Shown here one piece after another: positions 11,701 to 23,761 of a DNA stretch of 64,000 nt. The DNA is from Phanerochaete sordida (Eukaryota; Basidiomycota; Agaricomycetes; Polyporales; Phanerochaetaceae). The notes below the pieces were generated by a model, which worked only from the letters and a program-made list of their open reading frames with translations, was not told the DNA's origin and searched no databases. The DNA is taken from assembly GCA_019973155.2 (NCBI GenBank), contig BPQB01000108.1, positions 1-64,000 of the forward strand. Reading direction: 5' to 3'. Numbering within the stretch: position 1 is the stretch's first letter; the number at the start of each line of letters is the position of its first letter. Position numbers and translations under genes: made by a program.

Positions 11701-14700
11701 TCGAGGGTCAGATACATACCGCCATGGATGACGAGCTGTTGGAGTTGAGACGAGCCCGTGGCTGGGCATTCGTCATGTACCTAGTCACGAACGACTGAGC
11801 AAGAGCTGTCGCGAACTGACAGGTGCACGTACCCATCGAACGTCTCGGTAGGCTGTGATTTTGCCTGTTCTCCATGTGTCCACGGCCACACTGCTCCGCT
11901 TGCTCCTCTGTTCATCGTCGCCCTTCATGGAGGCTCTGAGCATCCAACCTCCCCAGCAACCCTCCTATTTCTCTCGCTTCACTCTCTCCCATCACCCCCT
12001 CTCCGGCGCCCCGCACACCAATTCGTGACCGCGCCGAGAGGCGCGCCTCGGCGCAGGTCTCCAAGGTGCGCGCGAGCGCATCTTCTGCACCGTTGGCGTG
12101 CCCGCGCCCTTCGCGTCCATGCAGAGGACAACGCGGATGTTCAAGCCACCGTCGTCATGAGTGCCGGCGCCGGAGACAGCGCCAAAAGGGCGCACGACGT
12201 CGCCGAGGTCGTCCGCGTGTTCGTCCATCGCGAAGGTATTCTTCGTGAGCGCGTGCCTAGTCTTGCTGAGCGTGCTCCCTATTCTCGTCGGCGTGGTTCT
12301 AAGTTCCAATTCTCGGCCTGTCGAGCCCTCAGTACGAGATGATAGGTGAATGCTTCGAGATCGTTTGTGAATGCACCATGGGGCGCAGCTCCGAATGAAG
12401 CGCCGGTACCTTGTTGCCGAGAATAGAAGCCCCGTACAACGTTGACGATGAGTCTAGCTTGACATTGAGTCAGAAATACATATGCGCAAGACGACGATAT
12501 TTTTCACCTTTACATTGCTCACGTCCCGCGACCAATAGTCCACCGGCTCCAATCCTGAGCGCTTCGTGCAGACGTGAAGGCCTGACCGTTGCGAGCCACC
12601 TTCTACGTGTCGATAGCAGGGTTGACCGAGCGCAACAACCGGAGGAAAGGCCCGAGGTGCATCGACTGGGGCGAAAGGCGGCAGCTAGTTGAGGGAGGGA
12701 TCGTGCGAGGTGGTCGGGACGTCGTGCTTGCGTCCGCTGCTCCGTCGACGATCGGGGCCTTCGTACCACGGCGATACGAGAGGAGTCGAAGTGGCGGTGA
12801 CGTGAAAGTCATGGCCGTTTCCGCGTTGCCGTAGTCCGGGCGAGACGTACGCTGGTGAAGGGACGTGCCCCGCCGAACGTCGACCAGAGCTGGAGCGGCG
12901 ATCGTAGGTGAGCTCCCTGTCTTTGAACCTACAACAAGCTCAGAAATATGCCTGCAAAACACGACCAGTGCGCTTTACTCACCCGCAGCTGGAGGGACAG
13001 CGACAGTGGAGTTGGGAGAGACCCCGCGGTTTCCGCACACCCACGATGATGTCGAAGAGTCGTTGGCCATCGGCGTTCGTGGGACAGGGCTTCCGAGGGG
13101 CCGGAACCAGCTGCAACGCTGCCGCACAGCAGGAGGATGCTGCGGAAAGTTCGCGTGGTCGTCCCGCCCAAGCCCCGTCGCACGCTCAAGGACGAGCTTC
13201 GCCAGCGGTGAGGTCAACGACCCCGTCCAGACGCACGCGTTCTGTGGTATGGATGTAGTCATGTGTCATCGCGAGCTGCGCTTATCGATGAAGCTTGAAG
13301 GCGGTGTAGAGGTCTTCGGGTCGTTCATGTCGCGGATCACACCCTGCCCGAGCTTGCACGACGCCTTGAGCACTTCCGTGGGCTTTACGTATTACGCTCT
13401 AGGCTCGACCCACGGCGTGCAAGTCCGAGCGAGAGAATTGCGGGGTGTGGCGACTTCTGCGAGCTCCGCGACAAGGATAGCGACTGCGGCGCTGGCTGGC
13501 CTGGAGCAGGAGCAGTGGAGCACTTTGGACTGTCGATGCTCCCTGGACCAGCACTTGAGCAACGCAATCATCTTCGCCTGTCTGTAGGTCATGGGTCGGG
13601 GCTTTAGATAGAGAGCTGGATCGACGCACCGTCTCCAACCGCGTCAACTCCTCCAGCCTCCACCGACAGCAAGCGCGAGTATGAGCCCTGTATCGCCCTG
13701 CGCATCGTTCTAATCGCTGCATCTGGCTGCGTTGAGGGCGTCGGTTTTCGATTTGCCGCGTCGCGGAGCCTGCCGCGCCATTTCACGAGCCCTGGGCGTA
13801 ATTTGAGTACAGAATGGGAGGGGGTATGGCAACAGGGAGTGGACAGCTACCCAAACAAAGCGTAAGCGCGCGCTTGGTGGTCAGGACCCCTGGCACTACC
13901 CTTCGCAGCTTTGTGTCGGTCAGCAAGCACGGACTCTCTGGTATAGTTCTCTGCCCCTATGCGCTGCTTCAAATATGTACATGAAGCTCTGACCTTAGTG
14001 TTGAGGCCTTCTCTGCGCTAACTTCTGTCCGGGCTGGTCAAAGGCAGCTGAGCACGGGCATGGCACGACGCAGCGCCCTCGCCGCTCGACGAGGGCGGCG
14101 ACTACAGCATTGAGTACGGGCATGCGTACACAACGATCAGCAGGACAGAAAAGCTGCTTTGACACGCGTGTCAAGGTCACATCGCTGGGCAGGCACTCGA
14201 GCGTCCTCGAGCGTGTCAGCCGTCGGCGCACACGAGCTGTGTCGGGATCCTGGCACAGCTGTTCGTGCACCTGGAGGCACACTTGTGCAAGGCGGGGCTG
14301 AAGCGTGAACGCAAATGTACCAGGAGACGCAGTGTTTTGCGCAGGGCGCATCCACGCCGCCGAGCTAGGTGCGGAAGGCGATCCAGCCGGGCCGGCAGGT
14401 CGGACAAGCTTAAGACGCTGCAGTCCCCGCAGAAGGCGTGAACATTGCGGACGTGCATCGATGAGCCAGCTCCGCACGCATGTTCACTGACTGACCAGGC
14501 CGGATGTAATCTCTCGAAGGCGGGCCGCGTATACGCCAAACCTAAATTTTCGATGTGCGCGTTGAAGGCACTCGCGCGGGCGGTCGGCGTGCACATAGTA
14601 GGACAGTCAGCATCTTGCTTTGAGTGAAGGAAACACGGTTGGCAGTGTGCTGCTGGTTCAGAGGGGGCCTCCAGTTCAGTGAATAGCGCACTTATGCGGC

Positions 14701-15929
14701 GCGAGACGGTCGCGCCCGCATGATTGCGATATGCCTCGACGAGCTGTCCCATGAGCGAGTCTACGTATGGCACTGCCTGCCGCGGCGGGATTGGCCGGGG
14801 TTGATCACCTCGCTCTGACTTATACGCGGTTGGTCAAGCCGAGGATTGTAGACACTGGTACTGAAGAATATGAGTACGGCCTATAGTTTTTCGGCTTGTC
14901 CCTGGTAGACGAGGAGAGCGGGATATAGTACAGTGCTAATTCTATATACGAATTTCCTGTTCAATCGAGCCCAGACAGCAGGTATGAGGTCAGGATGACA
15001 GGGTTTTGGATTCAGCGTACTAGTAACTAACCCGTACAGTACATGATCATAGGCGTCCCCGGCCTGGAGGATGTATAGGGCCGTTCACGAACCTCGCCTG
15101 GAAGCGGGCCACCAGCCCCGCAGAGGTGTCCTCGGGGTCCGCATTCCGGATCTGGAAGTCCCATCACGCGCGCTTCGGTTTATTTGTAGCTGTCCACTCC
15201 CTGTTGCCATAGGGGGGAGCATCGGAAGCTTGGTGCTAACCATGCTCACGGACAGCAAGGCATGTCATACGCGACGAGGCTTGGGCCAGGGACAAGGCGG
15301 GTCTGCGTGCCCTTGTGATGCTGAGTCCGCTCTTTGCGGCGCTGCGGCAGATGGTCGACGTGGATGAAGTGCGACGCGACGAGAGCAAGCCGTCGAGGAA
15401 GCGCAGGCCGACAATATTGAGCGCATCCAGGTGTTCGTAGTGATCATCAAATATAGTGTGAGACTTCAGTCTGACGGTCTGAAGGCCTGTCGCGTGGTGC
15501 TCGGGTGGGCAGACGAGAGGGAGGAGGAAGGAGCAGCGCGGGCGCGAGGCGCGTCATTCTGATACGCCACGACGGGCGCGCAGGCGGTTGCGCAGCAACC
15601 TTTTCCCATCCCCGCACCTTCTCCGCTGCCTTCATCCTCTCCTTCCAGCCCCCCGCTTCCACCGTTCATGTGTTCACATAGCGATAAACTCTCGCGTATT
15701 CTACTGCGACACGCCTACCAGATGACAGCGCGTCATGCCACCGGATAACGCGAAGGACGACCTGCTTTCCTCGGGCTTCCGCTTCGCCCGCCCCTCCTGT
15801 GAGTCCACGCCGTCGCTGGTTTAACGCGCTGTCTAACTGGCGCGCCCTGAAGTGACTTATCTGCCAACGAAGCCACCACTGGACGCGGTCAGGAAGCCGC
15901 TATGGGTTCCATCCTCGAGAACGAGGGCT
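8740..15929. other. Long stretch without a supported gene
   Basis: Many GC-rich segments are open in several frames on both strands, for example around 9300, 10700, 11300, 12100, 13100 and 14300. None shows a recognisable domain, and I could not build a phase-consistent exon chain. A hydrophobic, helix-like segment occurs in the plus frame ending at 9346 (LLILVGVIVHAMIVIHDVLV) and another near 12240-12300; these could be remnants of membrane-protein exons. No repeat shared with the rest of the window was seen here. Confidence 0.35.
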
Positions 15930-16450
15930 CGAGCTCGCGACCCACTCAAGCTGGAAGATATTCGGGCGAGGTGCTAGAGAATCGAAGGCAGCTTATGGCA
16001 GCTGGGGCAGGATATGAGCAGACGCCTCGGCAGCTGTAGGCGTGGCAGACGCGGACACGGAACCTCAGGTAAGTTTCCTCGCGGTGTGGCGTGGACATGC
16101 TAGCTGATGAGTGTATGCTACGTCTTCGCAGAGTAGAGATGGTTCTAGACGTTATAAATTCCTTCACGACACCCCGCTCGCTCAGTGCTATGCAGAGAAG
16201 ACCGCTCATGGCCAATTCGAAGAGTTCACGGAGGAAGATGTGCGTTTCACTATCCTACTTCACTGAACATTCACACTGACCACTTTATCGTCCGCGAATT
16301 AGATCTAGTCTATCACAACAGAAGTAAATCACGAAGACATCATTGAGCAGCGCGATATCATGCAGCAAAGTGTGTCATGAAGGCGAAGCAGGAGGCCAGG
16401 GTTCACAGGACGAAGAATGGGATTCGGCGCGAGCTCGGGAAGGTACGCAC
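15930..16450 (+). pseudogene. Broken paralogous sequence R3, copy A
   Basis: This segment aligns with the reverse complement of 30815-31420. The best-conserved parts encode FEEFTEE (near 16213) and, after an intron-like gap, KQEARVHRT (near 16385). Both copies also share intron-like borders (CAGGTAAGT near 16060 and CTGACC-ACTTTATCGTC near 16280). Joining the conserved exons needs a frame change in this copy, so I read it as a degraded gene fragment. The family is not recognised. Confidence 0.45.
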
Positions 16451-18255
16451 CATATGCACCATCACTTATCGACATCGCTGATTGAACTTGTAGCGCTTTT
16501 GCAGGCCGCGAACTCCATCCCGAGGGAAAGGCTGTGGTGCGTTCCACTCACGTTTCCTTTTACTCGACCTTACATCGAACCGGCGCAAAGACACCGGGGA
16601 AGCGCAAGAACGCGTAGCAGTTAAGATGAACAGCAGGGCAGCCAGGCGTGGCCGTGCGGAGAAAGCTGCCCGAGAGAACGTGCTGCGCCGCCGCAGTGCG
16701 CGACGCCCCGCGCGGCATCTCTCGGGACGATTCCACCACGGCGTGCATCGGGATCCGCCTCACCCGTGAGGTGCGGCTGTGCGTTGTTGAGCAATGCTAG
16801 TGCGCTGTCCTTCTCTTCCTCGGCGTCGCTGGACATGAACTAATGGGGCTGGAAAGGTCGGGGCAAAGTATCTTTCTAAAGATGTAATCAGTATTCAGAC
16901 ATGCATCGCGAGGTTCGTGCCTCAATCGCCATTCAGCGAAGACTGAACTGATGTCTGAGGACTGCTAGCATGACCGTCGACTGTGTTCCCGCTCCAGCCG
17001 ACACTCCCGTTTCCGGCCTGAGCGACACTCCGTTGGCGGGCCACGACATTCGTGATCGACTCCTCCATTATCTCCGACATTACCGGCCTATGCGTACCCG
17101 CCGTCGTCGCCGTGCGAGACGAAACCTTCAGAGCGACCTGCGTCTCCAGTGGCGCCGTCATTTCCGCACTGCACGTCGCCAAAGCTGAAGAAGCTTGCGA
17201 CAGACGCCCGTGTCGTTCGCGTCGCAGCCGTGCACCGCGGTGCGCCACTGCGGGCGCTCCCGTAGGGCCCTCCGCAAAGGTGACGTTCGGCTTATCGTAC
17301 TACGCTTCGAGTCGCAGCTGACGAGACCACTGCAGGCAAGCTCCCAAGTCTCCGGCTGTGCTTCGCACAGACGACCGAACGGGGGACGTTTGTTTCTCCC
17401 GGTGAACATTAGGGTGAATTCATGGTACTTCGAATGTGAGCGGCTTGGGCGTGCGAGGACCTTCCTTTCCGGCAAAGGCACGTTTGGGACTTTCTGTCTG
17501 CGCGGGCTGTGGCTAACGAAACGCCAGAAGAGATGGCACGCACGATGCAATCGACACTTTCAGCCTGTTCAATAGGACATCACGATACACAGCCTGCGTC
17601 TCAGCTCTCTGCTGACCCTCTCTGTTGACCCAGATATCCGACAGCCTCAGCCCTGTCATCCTCTCGTACAACGCTGGAGCTCGCCCAGTTTCTAATACTC
17701 GTATGATAGATAGCACAGACGATGCGCCGATGTGCAGCGGGTAGAGTCGCTCATGCCAATATACTCAAGGAACCATTATGATCCTGCGAGTGCGTGTTAA
17801 GCACATCCTGACGAGAAGTCGGTCGACTCTAATCAGCAAATTTGCATACCGCGGTAGCTGGCCAGCAGATGGACAGTGGCAGCAGAGCAAAGCGTTTTGC
17901 GGCGTTTAAATTGGTATGCGCCTGCCTGGCCCAGAAGGCGCACCGTCAGCCTGGCTCCGCCTGCTACGAGATGCAACGAAGGCGGAAGCACAGCTCATGT
18001 GCTGCCGGAAGGTAATGCTCAATTTATTGTCGGAACACAAGAGCTGACAGGCTACAAGCGGGGGAACGGCCGTGCGCCGCTGCAGCGCCAAGGTCAGGCG
18101 CGTCGGAGCGCCGTGCAGCAATCACGTCGGGGCGGCGGCGCGACGACGACCACGGGAGGAAACGGCGCAGCTCGACGGCGGCCCCTCTCGCATGCGTCGG
18201 GCGGCGGGGCTGGAGGCTAGAGTCAGGTGAGCCCGTTTATTCCTGTTAAACAAGC

Positions 18256-18302
18256 CCACGTGATGGCGATCGCCAGCCCCGCCAGCCTCCAGCGTATAAA
18301 TA
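18256..18302 (+). promoter_or_regulatory. CACGTG plus TATAAATA promoter-like boxes in R1 copy 2
   Basis: CACGTG at 18256-18261 and TATAAATA at 18295-18302 are both retained in R1 copy 3 (47972 and 48019) at similar spacing. Conservation of these two boxes in diverged copies suggests that the repeat carries its own RNA polymerase II promoter. Transcription itself cannot be seen from sequence. Confidence 0.45.
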
Positions 18303-19017
18303 CCCCCGGGCCCCCCGCTCAGTCTCTTCAGCGGGTCCTGTCACTTGCGAAAGCGTGGACTGGGTGCACCCCCGCTCGGCAGGTTCTCATCCATTTGCCG
18401 CCTGGGGGACGTCCCTCTCCTGGGTTTACCGAGGGCCGCTTCCAAGCGGATCACCTGGATTTTCACTCTAGGTGGCCCGGCCTACGCCTCACACGGCTAC
18501 GCTGGGTTCCTCGAGGTTGGTGTACGCCTCCGGGCTGCCGGCCGACCTGTCGAACGGACCCGCAAGGTCCTTCGGCGGGCTCCCCGAAGGAGGGGCGACT
18601 CCGGTCGCCCTGGGTGTGGGCTTCTTCGCAGCCTTCGGGACAAGTACCTTGCGTGACCTTGGTCCGCAGGCGAAACCAACACACACCAAATATTCTCCCT
18701 TGCCTAGCTACATTAGATATAGTAGAGTTCCTTGAATACATTTGTTTTCGTCTATCTGGATATCTGCGCGAGCTCGATGTGGGATCAGCGCGCGAATGAG
18801 CTCCGTCGCGCGCCAGCCGCTCTTGCCTTTCGCCATCATGCTCTGACACGCTCTTCGTCCGGCTATCGCCAACATGAGACACTGTTGACCTTCAACGCTG
18901 TCTCCAGGCCGCGCAGGTTCGTGCCCCCGATGTGCTGCGCGTGAAGACGACCTGCTAGCCGCGACGCCCGCGGCCCAGCGGCGACGGCGACCAGACCGAC
19001 TCCGGCTCACAGCTCAA

Positions 19018-19076
19018 GGCCCTGATCGGCAACGCTGGCGGTCGCGGCGGTCGTGCGGTCGCGACGAACGCCAGCG
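19018..19076 (+). repeat. Left terminal inverted repeat (59 bp)
   Basis: This is identical to the reverse complement of 19760-19818. Within the repeat, CGCTGGCG near its start is complementary to CGCCAGCG at its end, so each terminus could fold on itself. Confidence 0.9.
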
Positions 19077-19759
19077 GTCGTGCCTTCCCGAGCGCTGTGA
19101 CCTGATGTGACAAATCTTAGGTCAGCCCGCCAGTGATGCGCCCTCCCAATTCGGGACGCGCCCTTCCTACCCACCTCCGTGTGCGTGTACAGCGTGCAAC
19201 AGAGCAATGTACCAATGTAATGTGTGAATAACATCTTGGATATAGTGATAAAGTCCCGTAGCGACTATCAAAGCAGTTGGCTGCGTTGTAACCCTTATAT
19301 CTTGCAAACAATGAGTATCCGCGCTCAATATTTGGTCGTGTTTGTACATAGGCGACATCCTAAGGAAATTGCTAGCAGATGAGCCCGCACGTGCCGAATG
19401 GGCTACAAAAGCGGTAGAATATCATATGTAAGTAGTCTACTGCTGTCTTTGTAAGGTCGTAAGGGTTTTGAGTGGCAGAACCACTGACATTGCGGCAATA
19501 ACGGGTGGCACCGGCCCTCTTCAGCTGCTTTGCGACGTTCATCGATACACGGCACAGTTTTATCACTATATAACCACGTCTGTGTCGTACCATATAGCAT
19601 ATGCAGCTTCTCTAATATTTTGGAGATTTGTCTAGGGGCGTGTGAGTTACCCTGGACAATCCTCTCGTTATCTACTGATCCTCTGTCGCGCTTATCTCCG
19701 ACCTCCCTTATTTGGCCGTCACATCGCTATCACGCCCAGAGCCGGAGCGCCCACACGAA

Positions 19760-19818
19760 CGCTGGCGTTCGTCGCGACCGCACGACCGCCGCGACCGCCA
19801 GCGTTGCCGATCAGGGCC
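19760..19818 (-). repeat. Right terminal inverted repeat (59 bp)
   Basis: Exact reverse complement of 19018-19076. The outer end reads GATCAGGGCC, followed by the CAA target duplicate. Confidence 0.9.
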
Positions 19819-20700
19819 CAAACCTCTCCGTGCCTCGCTAAAGACCAGGAAAGGACAGCCTTCGTCGCAGCGGGCTCGACGCGATAGCATACATCTAGCG
19901 GCACGAGCGGGGCGCGAGGTGGGATGTGCGCTGCTCAGGCTCGCGGACGGCGCCGCGGTCCGCGACGATCCAGAGCACCTGCCCGCCGACTACAGAGGTG
20001 CGCCCACAAACCTGCTGTAGTGCTGCATTCTTTAAGCGTTTGCTGCTGTGCTTGTCTAGGTCCATTGGTTTTCATGGACATCTGCTAGAGCATCTATGCG
20101 CCCTCACGTCGAACGTGGACCTTATACCAGAAGATAGGACGCGTTCTCCCTGTCGATATTGACGCTGCTCGCTGGCTCGTTATTTCTAGATGCCGCGCAG
20201 TGTTCCGTGCCTATGGAAGCAACGACCATACGGGCAGTGCGTCTTTCGTCCTGCCGCCTCCCCTATTTACGTCGATCCCCGACTCAGATTCGAACAGCAC
20301 ATAGACAGCGCGGGCGAGCCCCTCAGAATCGAGGTACGCCAATGTGGAGAACATCCAGGTCCCGAGGTCGCGCGAGTGTGATTCCTTGGCCCGTCGGCCT
20401 GCAAGTGTTCGACGTGGGACACGCGAAGTGCGAACGCGAAGCAATAGGATGAGGTGTGCCGCTTCGATGGGAACGCATCTTGCATACATGCATACACTGC
20501 TCTAATTCATGGCCAGACAGCCCCGCAAAATATATGAATAGGATAGTAGAAAGCTGTACATACATTCCATTTCACACATGATACGACGTAGCCGACGGAT
20601 ACTGTGAGCTGTGTATGATCTTCCTGAGACTTGCCACGCACCGCTCGCCAGTCTGTTGATATCTTTCGCAACGATGGACTTGCAGGGCTCGACGGGCACT

Positions 20701-23311
20701 GGCTTCTACTCGGGGATGACTTCACGGATATTTGCGTGGGACGAATATTTGGACATACCGCATTTTCCGCGCACACTTCCACGCCTTTAGTGGACCCAGC
20801 GTGATCTCATGTCCTCCCACCAGGAGAATGGACGTCAAATGTTCTTGTCATGCCAGCGTAAAGCAAGATAGGCTCGTCGTGGTACATCGTCAGTGCCATG
20901 CCGCCGGCGTTCGCGGACCAGCATGTCTCTGCACGAAGGAAGATCGGTCCAACCACCGTAACGGAAGGCAAGTACGCGCCGATGAGGGGAAATATGCGTG
21001 TCTCCGAGCGCGGCAAATAATCTCCGCGCAGTAGACCGCGGAATGGCGATGTCTGGAGGCCTTGGGTAAGCCGCGATGACCTCACGATTGTTTAAGACGC
21101 ACCAGCAGTATATCCCGCCGAGATCGGTCGGGCAAAGCGAAGACGGAGGGGTGGGGGAATGGCATGTGGGTGCTCCATTGCGGGGCTACAGCTTCGACAA
21201 TGATGTTGGTGTGGGCCAGGCCGTCCGGGATGCGATTCAGAATTTCAGCAGCTCCGAGAAGGTACGCATGACGCCGTCGCCTGTGTTCCCGATCTGGATT
21301 CGTGTGAGGATGCAAGTCGTTGTCGGCGTCGAGCAGGCTGAGGCTGTTGCGCGCCTGAGCCGAGATATGGTCTGCGTGAAGGGCGTGATGCTGGAGAGAA
21401 GCTGATCTGCAACACGGTGTGCTGACGTTTTGCGCACTGCAGGAGCATCATCGCATGCCTTGACATGAACTGTCCGCCGTCTGCGACTTCGCCAACACCC
21501 TGCTGAGCAGAAGGCTACATTAATACAGAAAGACGTGGTCGTGCCATGTGGACGTACCAACAGAGCGGTATCACTATTTCGTCAGGTGGATACATCGTCT
21601 CGCCCTCGAAGCCAGACCGTCAGAGGATTGCTAATCACAATCGTATCCGTGAGTCCATGCATGCAGCCAAAAAACCGCGCGCATTTCTGCAGAAACAAGC
21701 AGAGATATCAATAAGCTGCTGCACGACTTGTGTTCGACTGAGAGAGCCGCTGACCATTCAAACCGCTAATCATCGCGGGCGCGCGTACTCAACACGCGAG
21801 AGATATCGCTTGAAGCCCAGATATCGAATGTTATGTCTTCCGAGAACGCCGATCCCGATGGCACGAACTTTGCATAACGAGCGAGAGCGGTGATCTGACG
21901 ATCCTGCGCATGTCAAGCCCACCGTTAGGTCCCCAGGTGATATAATCTGCGTACCTCTGCTATGGATATCCATATCCCAGTGTCGTTTGTGACCAGTAGA
22001 CTCAACACCTGCTCAGATTTCGAAGGACATGCGACCCTCACGGTCCCTTGAGTGTGAGGAGGAGCAGTGCAACTGTCATTGATCCCCCGCACGCGGCTTT
22101 CAGTCGAGCATGCGACATTCGAAAAGCCCGTATGAAAGGCGGAGAGGCTCATGAAGTCTCTACGCATGTGTATCACGCCCTAAGCATCGCGTAGATGAGC
22201 AAAAGGCTGAGACGCACCGAGGCCCAAGAGCCTGACCATACTCCTGCTACCCTATCTAGCATTTTCGTTGAACTATTCGCGTCCTCTGACTCTGATCGTG
22301 CGCGAGCTTGCCGTCACTTCTGATCGCCGCTGGATGCGTGCTTGAGATCCCAGCTAGAGCTTGTCGAATCGCGCGGCCGTTGGTTGCGAAGTACTATTTA
22401 CGGCGGCCGGTGCACGGGCCGTACTTTATACCAGTAGGACGGCCGGCAGAAATGGACGATGACCGCAGAGAACTTATAAATGGATAACACAGGCGTAGTG
22501 AGGATAGCGTGATGGCAAGACGAGAACACCCCCCCCCCCGAAGGGCCGCGCGACGCAGAGACCGTAGGCGCCGCCGCGCTCCGTGATCCGCGCCCGCCTT
22601 GTCACGACGGGAAAGGGCGCGGGCTCGCGCCGCCGCGAGGCTCGGCGCGCCCGCTTTTCGGACTGCGACCACGATGACTTGAGCTTCGTCGATGTCATCA
22701 ACCACGCTCTTCTTTTCGACACTTTGCTCGACTTACTCTTTCCATGTCAAACCCCGCAACGACGCGTCATACGGCCCTCTCTCACCTTCCGACGCGATGT
22801 AGCATACAAGCAACATATGCACACAGTTTGACATTCGCCACCAATCCGGTGGTTGGTTGAGCGTGCAGAGGGCGACAGGTGACTCTGGAAAGATACAGAG
22901 AACAGGGGAGGGATCCAAGGTGTGCACACTAGACCGTACACAGATCGTCGCGGACGTCGTGCGCGGACCGCTGTACGCAAGACCACGCCCGAAGCTTTGC
23001 CCGCAAGGGCTCGTTCGTTATCCATACGTCTGCGACTGTAGCTGCATGCTACACATGGGCGTACAGCCCGCGATTTGCGATGTTGCTTCCAAGTTCCTGG
23101 CACCTGCACTTACGACGCGCAGGTTTCGGGGCTTTTCTTCGCGCATGGAGGCCCGGGCGAGCTTCCTTCGCCAATCGATCTCAGCTCGCAGCGTCGCATC
23201 CACGAGGAGCGAGCTGTGTTACTGGGCCCTCGGGCGCAGGCATACCAGGATCGCCCGCGACATCTCGCCCCATAGTCCCATGCGCTCGGCTAGGTGCGAA
23301 CCCGGGCCCGG
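20701..23311. other. Stretch without a supported gene
   Basis: The most protein-like segment is a plus-strand ATG frame at 21076-21405 (109 residues; includes RGYSFDNDVGVGQAVRDAI), but it has no domain and the opposite strand is also open there. A run of C residues lies near 22527-22538, and a palindrome-rich patch (GGCCGGTGCACGGGCC) near 22405. The long plus frame at 22857-23597 is not convincing as coding sequence. Confidence 0.35.
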
Positions 23312-23658
23312 TCACCCCACCGCGCGACGCACTACCAACGAACGACCAAAGATCTTCACCATAGCTGCGGTTTTGCTCGATGAGAGAGAGCGTAGGGCGT
23401 CCTGCCACCATACATCGCTATTCGCTCTGCGGACGACGTCAATGAATGTGCGAATGCCCGGCACGCCATGCTCAGCATCGAGGGACGCTTTGGATGACCT
23501 CCCGTCGACCAGACATCGTGGTGGCGGCGCTGTACGTCGCAGAGATTGGCAACCAGCCACCGCGTATGCTGATTGTCCTCTGCCTTCAGATGCGTGACGC
23601 GGTGCTTTCGGAGCGTACCGCAATCCTTATCGAGAGCATTTACTGCATTCGTGCTCAT
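23312..23658 (-). pseudogene. Frameshifted gene remnant downstream of BTB gene 2
   Basis: From an ATG at 23658 the minus strand reads as a hydrophilic protein (KAEDNQHTRWLVANLCDV) down to about 23505. There the sensible reading moves to another frame and continues (IRTFIDVVRRANSDVWWQDA) to a stop at 23312. One small indel near 23495-23505 would explain the break. The product is not recognised. It lies about 100 bp beyond the 3' end of BTB gene 2, on the same strand. Confidence 0.35.
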
Positions 23659-23761
23659 ACCACTCCTATACCCGCCCGTAATTGTGTACAATCACCTGAC
23701 TATGAGGATATCGATTCTATGGACGTTGCGAGCGAGGCTAAACGACGGTGATCTGAAGCGT

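Larger units (their letters stand above)
19018..19818. mobile_element. 801-bp non-autonomous DNA transposon with 59-bp perfect TIRs
   Basis: The ends are perfect 59-bp inverted repeats starting GGCCCTGATCGGCAACG (19018-19076 and 19760-19818). The element is flanked by the 3-bp direct repeat CAA at 19015-19017 and 19819-19821. R1 copy 1 near 565-580 has the matching unoccupied site with one copy of the target, so the limits are well defined. A GGCC-type terminus with a 3-bp target duplication suits the PIF/Harbinger (Tourist-like) superfamily, although the usual target is TWA rather than CAA. The interior has no transposase and only short open segments. Confidence 0.85.
18194..20700 (+). repeat. 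Dispersed repeat R1, copy 2 (with internal transposon)
   Basis: This is the most complete copy. It starts near GCGTCGGGCGGCGGGGCTGG, which also begins copy 3 at 47909, and runs to about 20700 where similarity to copy 1 fades. It contains a 801-bp insertion (19018-19818) absent from copy 1. Upstream of the shared GC-rich section lie CACGTG and TATAAATA boxes. One plus-strand segment near 20230-20335 reads like an exon (YVDPRLRFEQHIDSAGEPLR) followed by a GTACGC donor-like site, so the unit may include part of a duplicated gene. Confidence 0.75.

Noticed and set aside
12865..13587. Plus-strand ORF (240 codons)
   Set aside because: At least two minus-strand frames are open through the same DNA and none shows a domain or splice chain; not enough to call a gene.
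22527..22538. Run of C residues
   Set aside because: Simple homopolymer with no associated structure; possibly also a sequencing length error.
22857..23597. Plus-strand ORF (246 codons)
   Set aside because: Overlaps a minus-strand remnant with more protein-like reading; Arg/Ser-rich and domainless.
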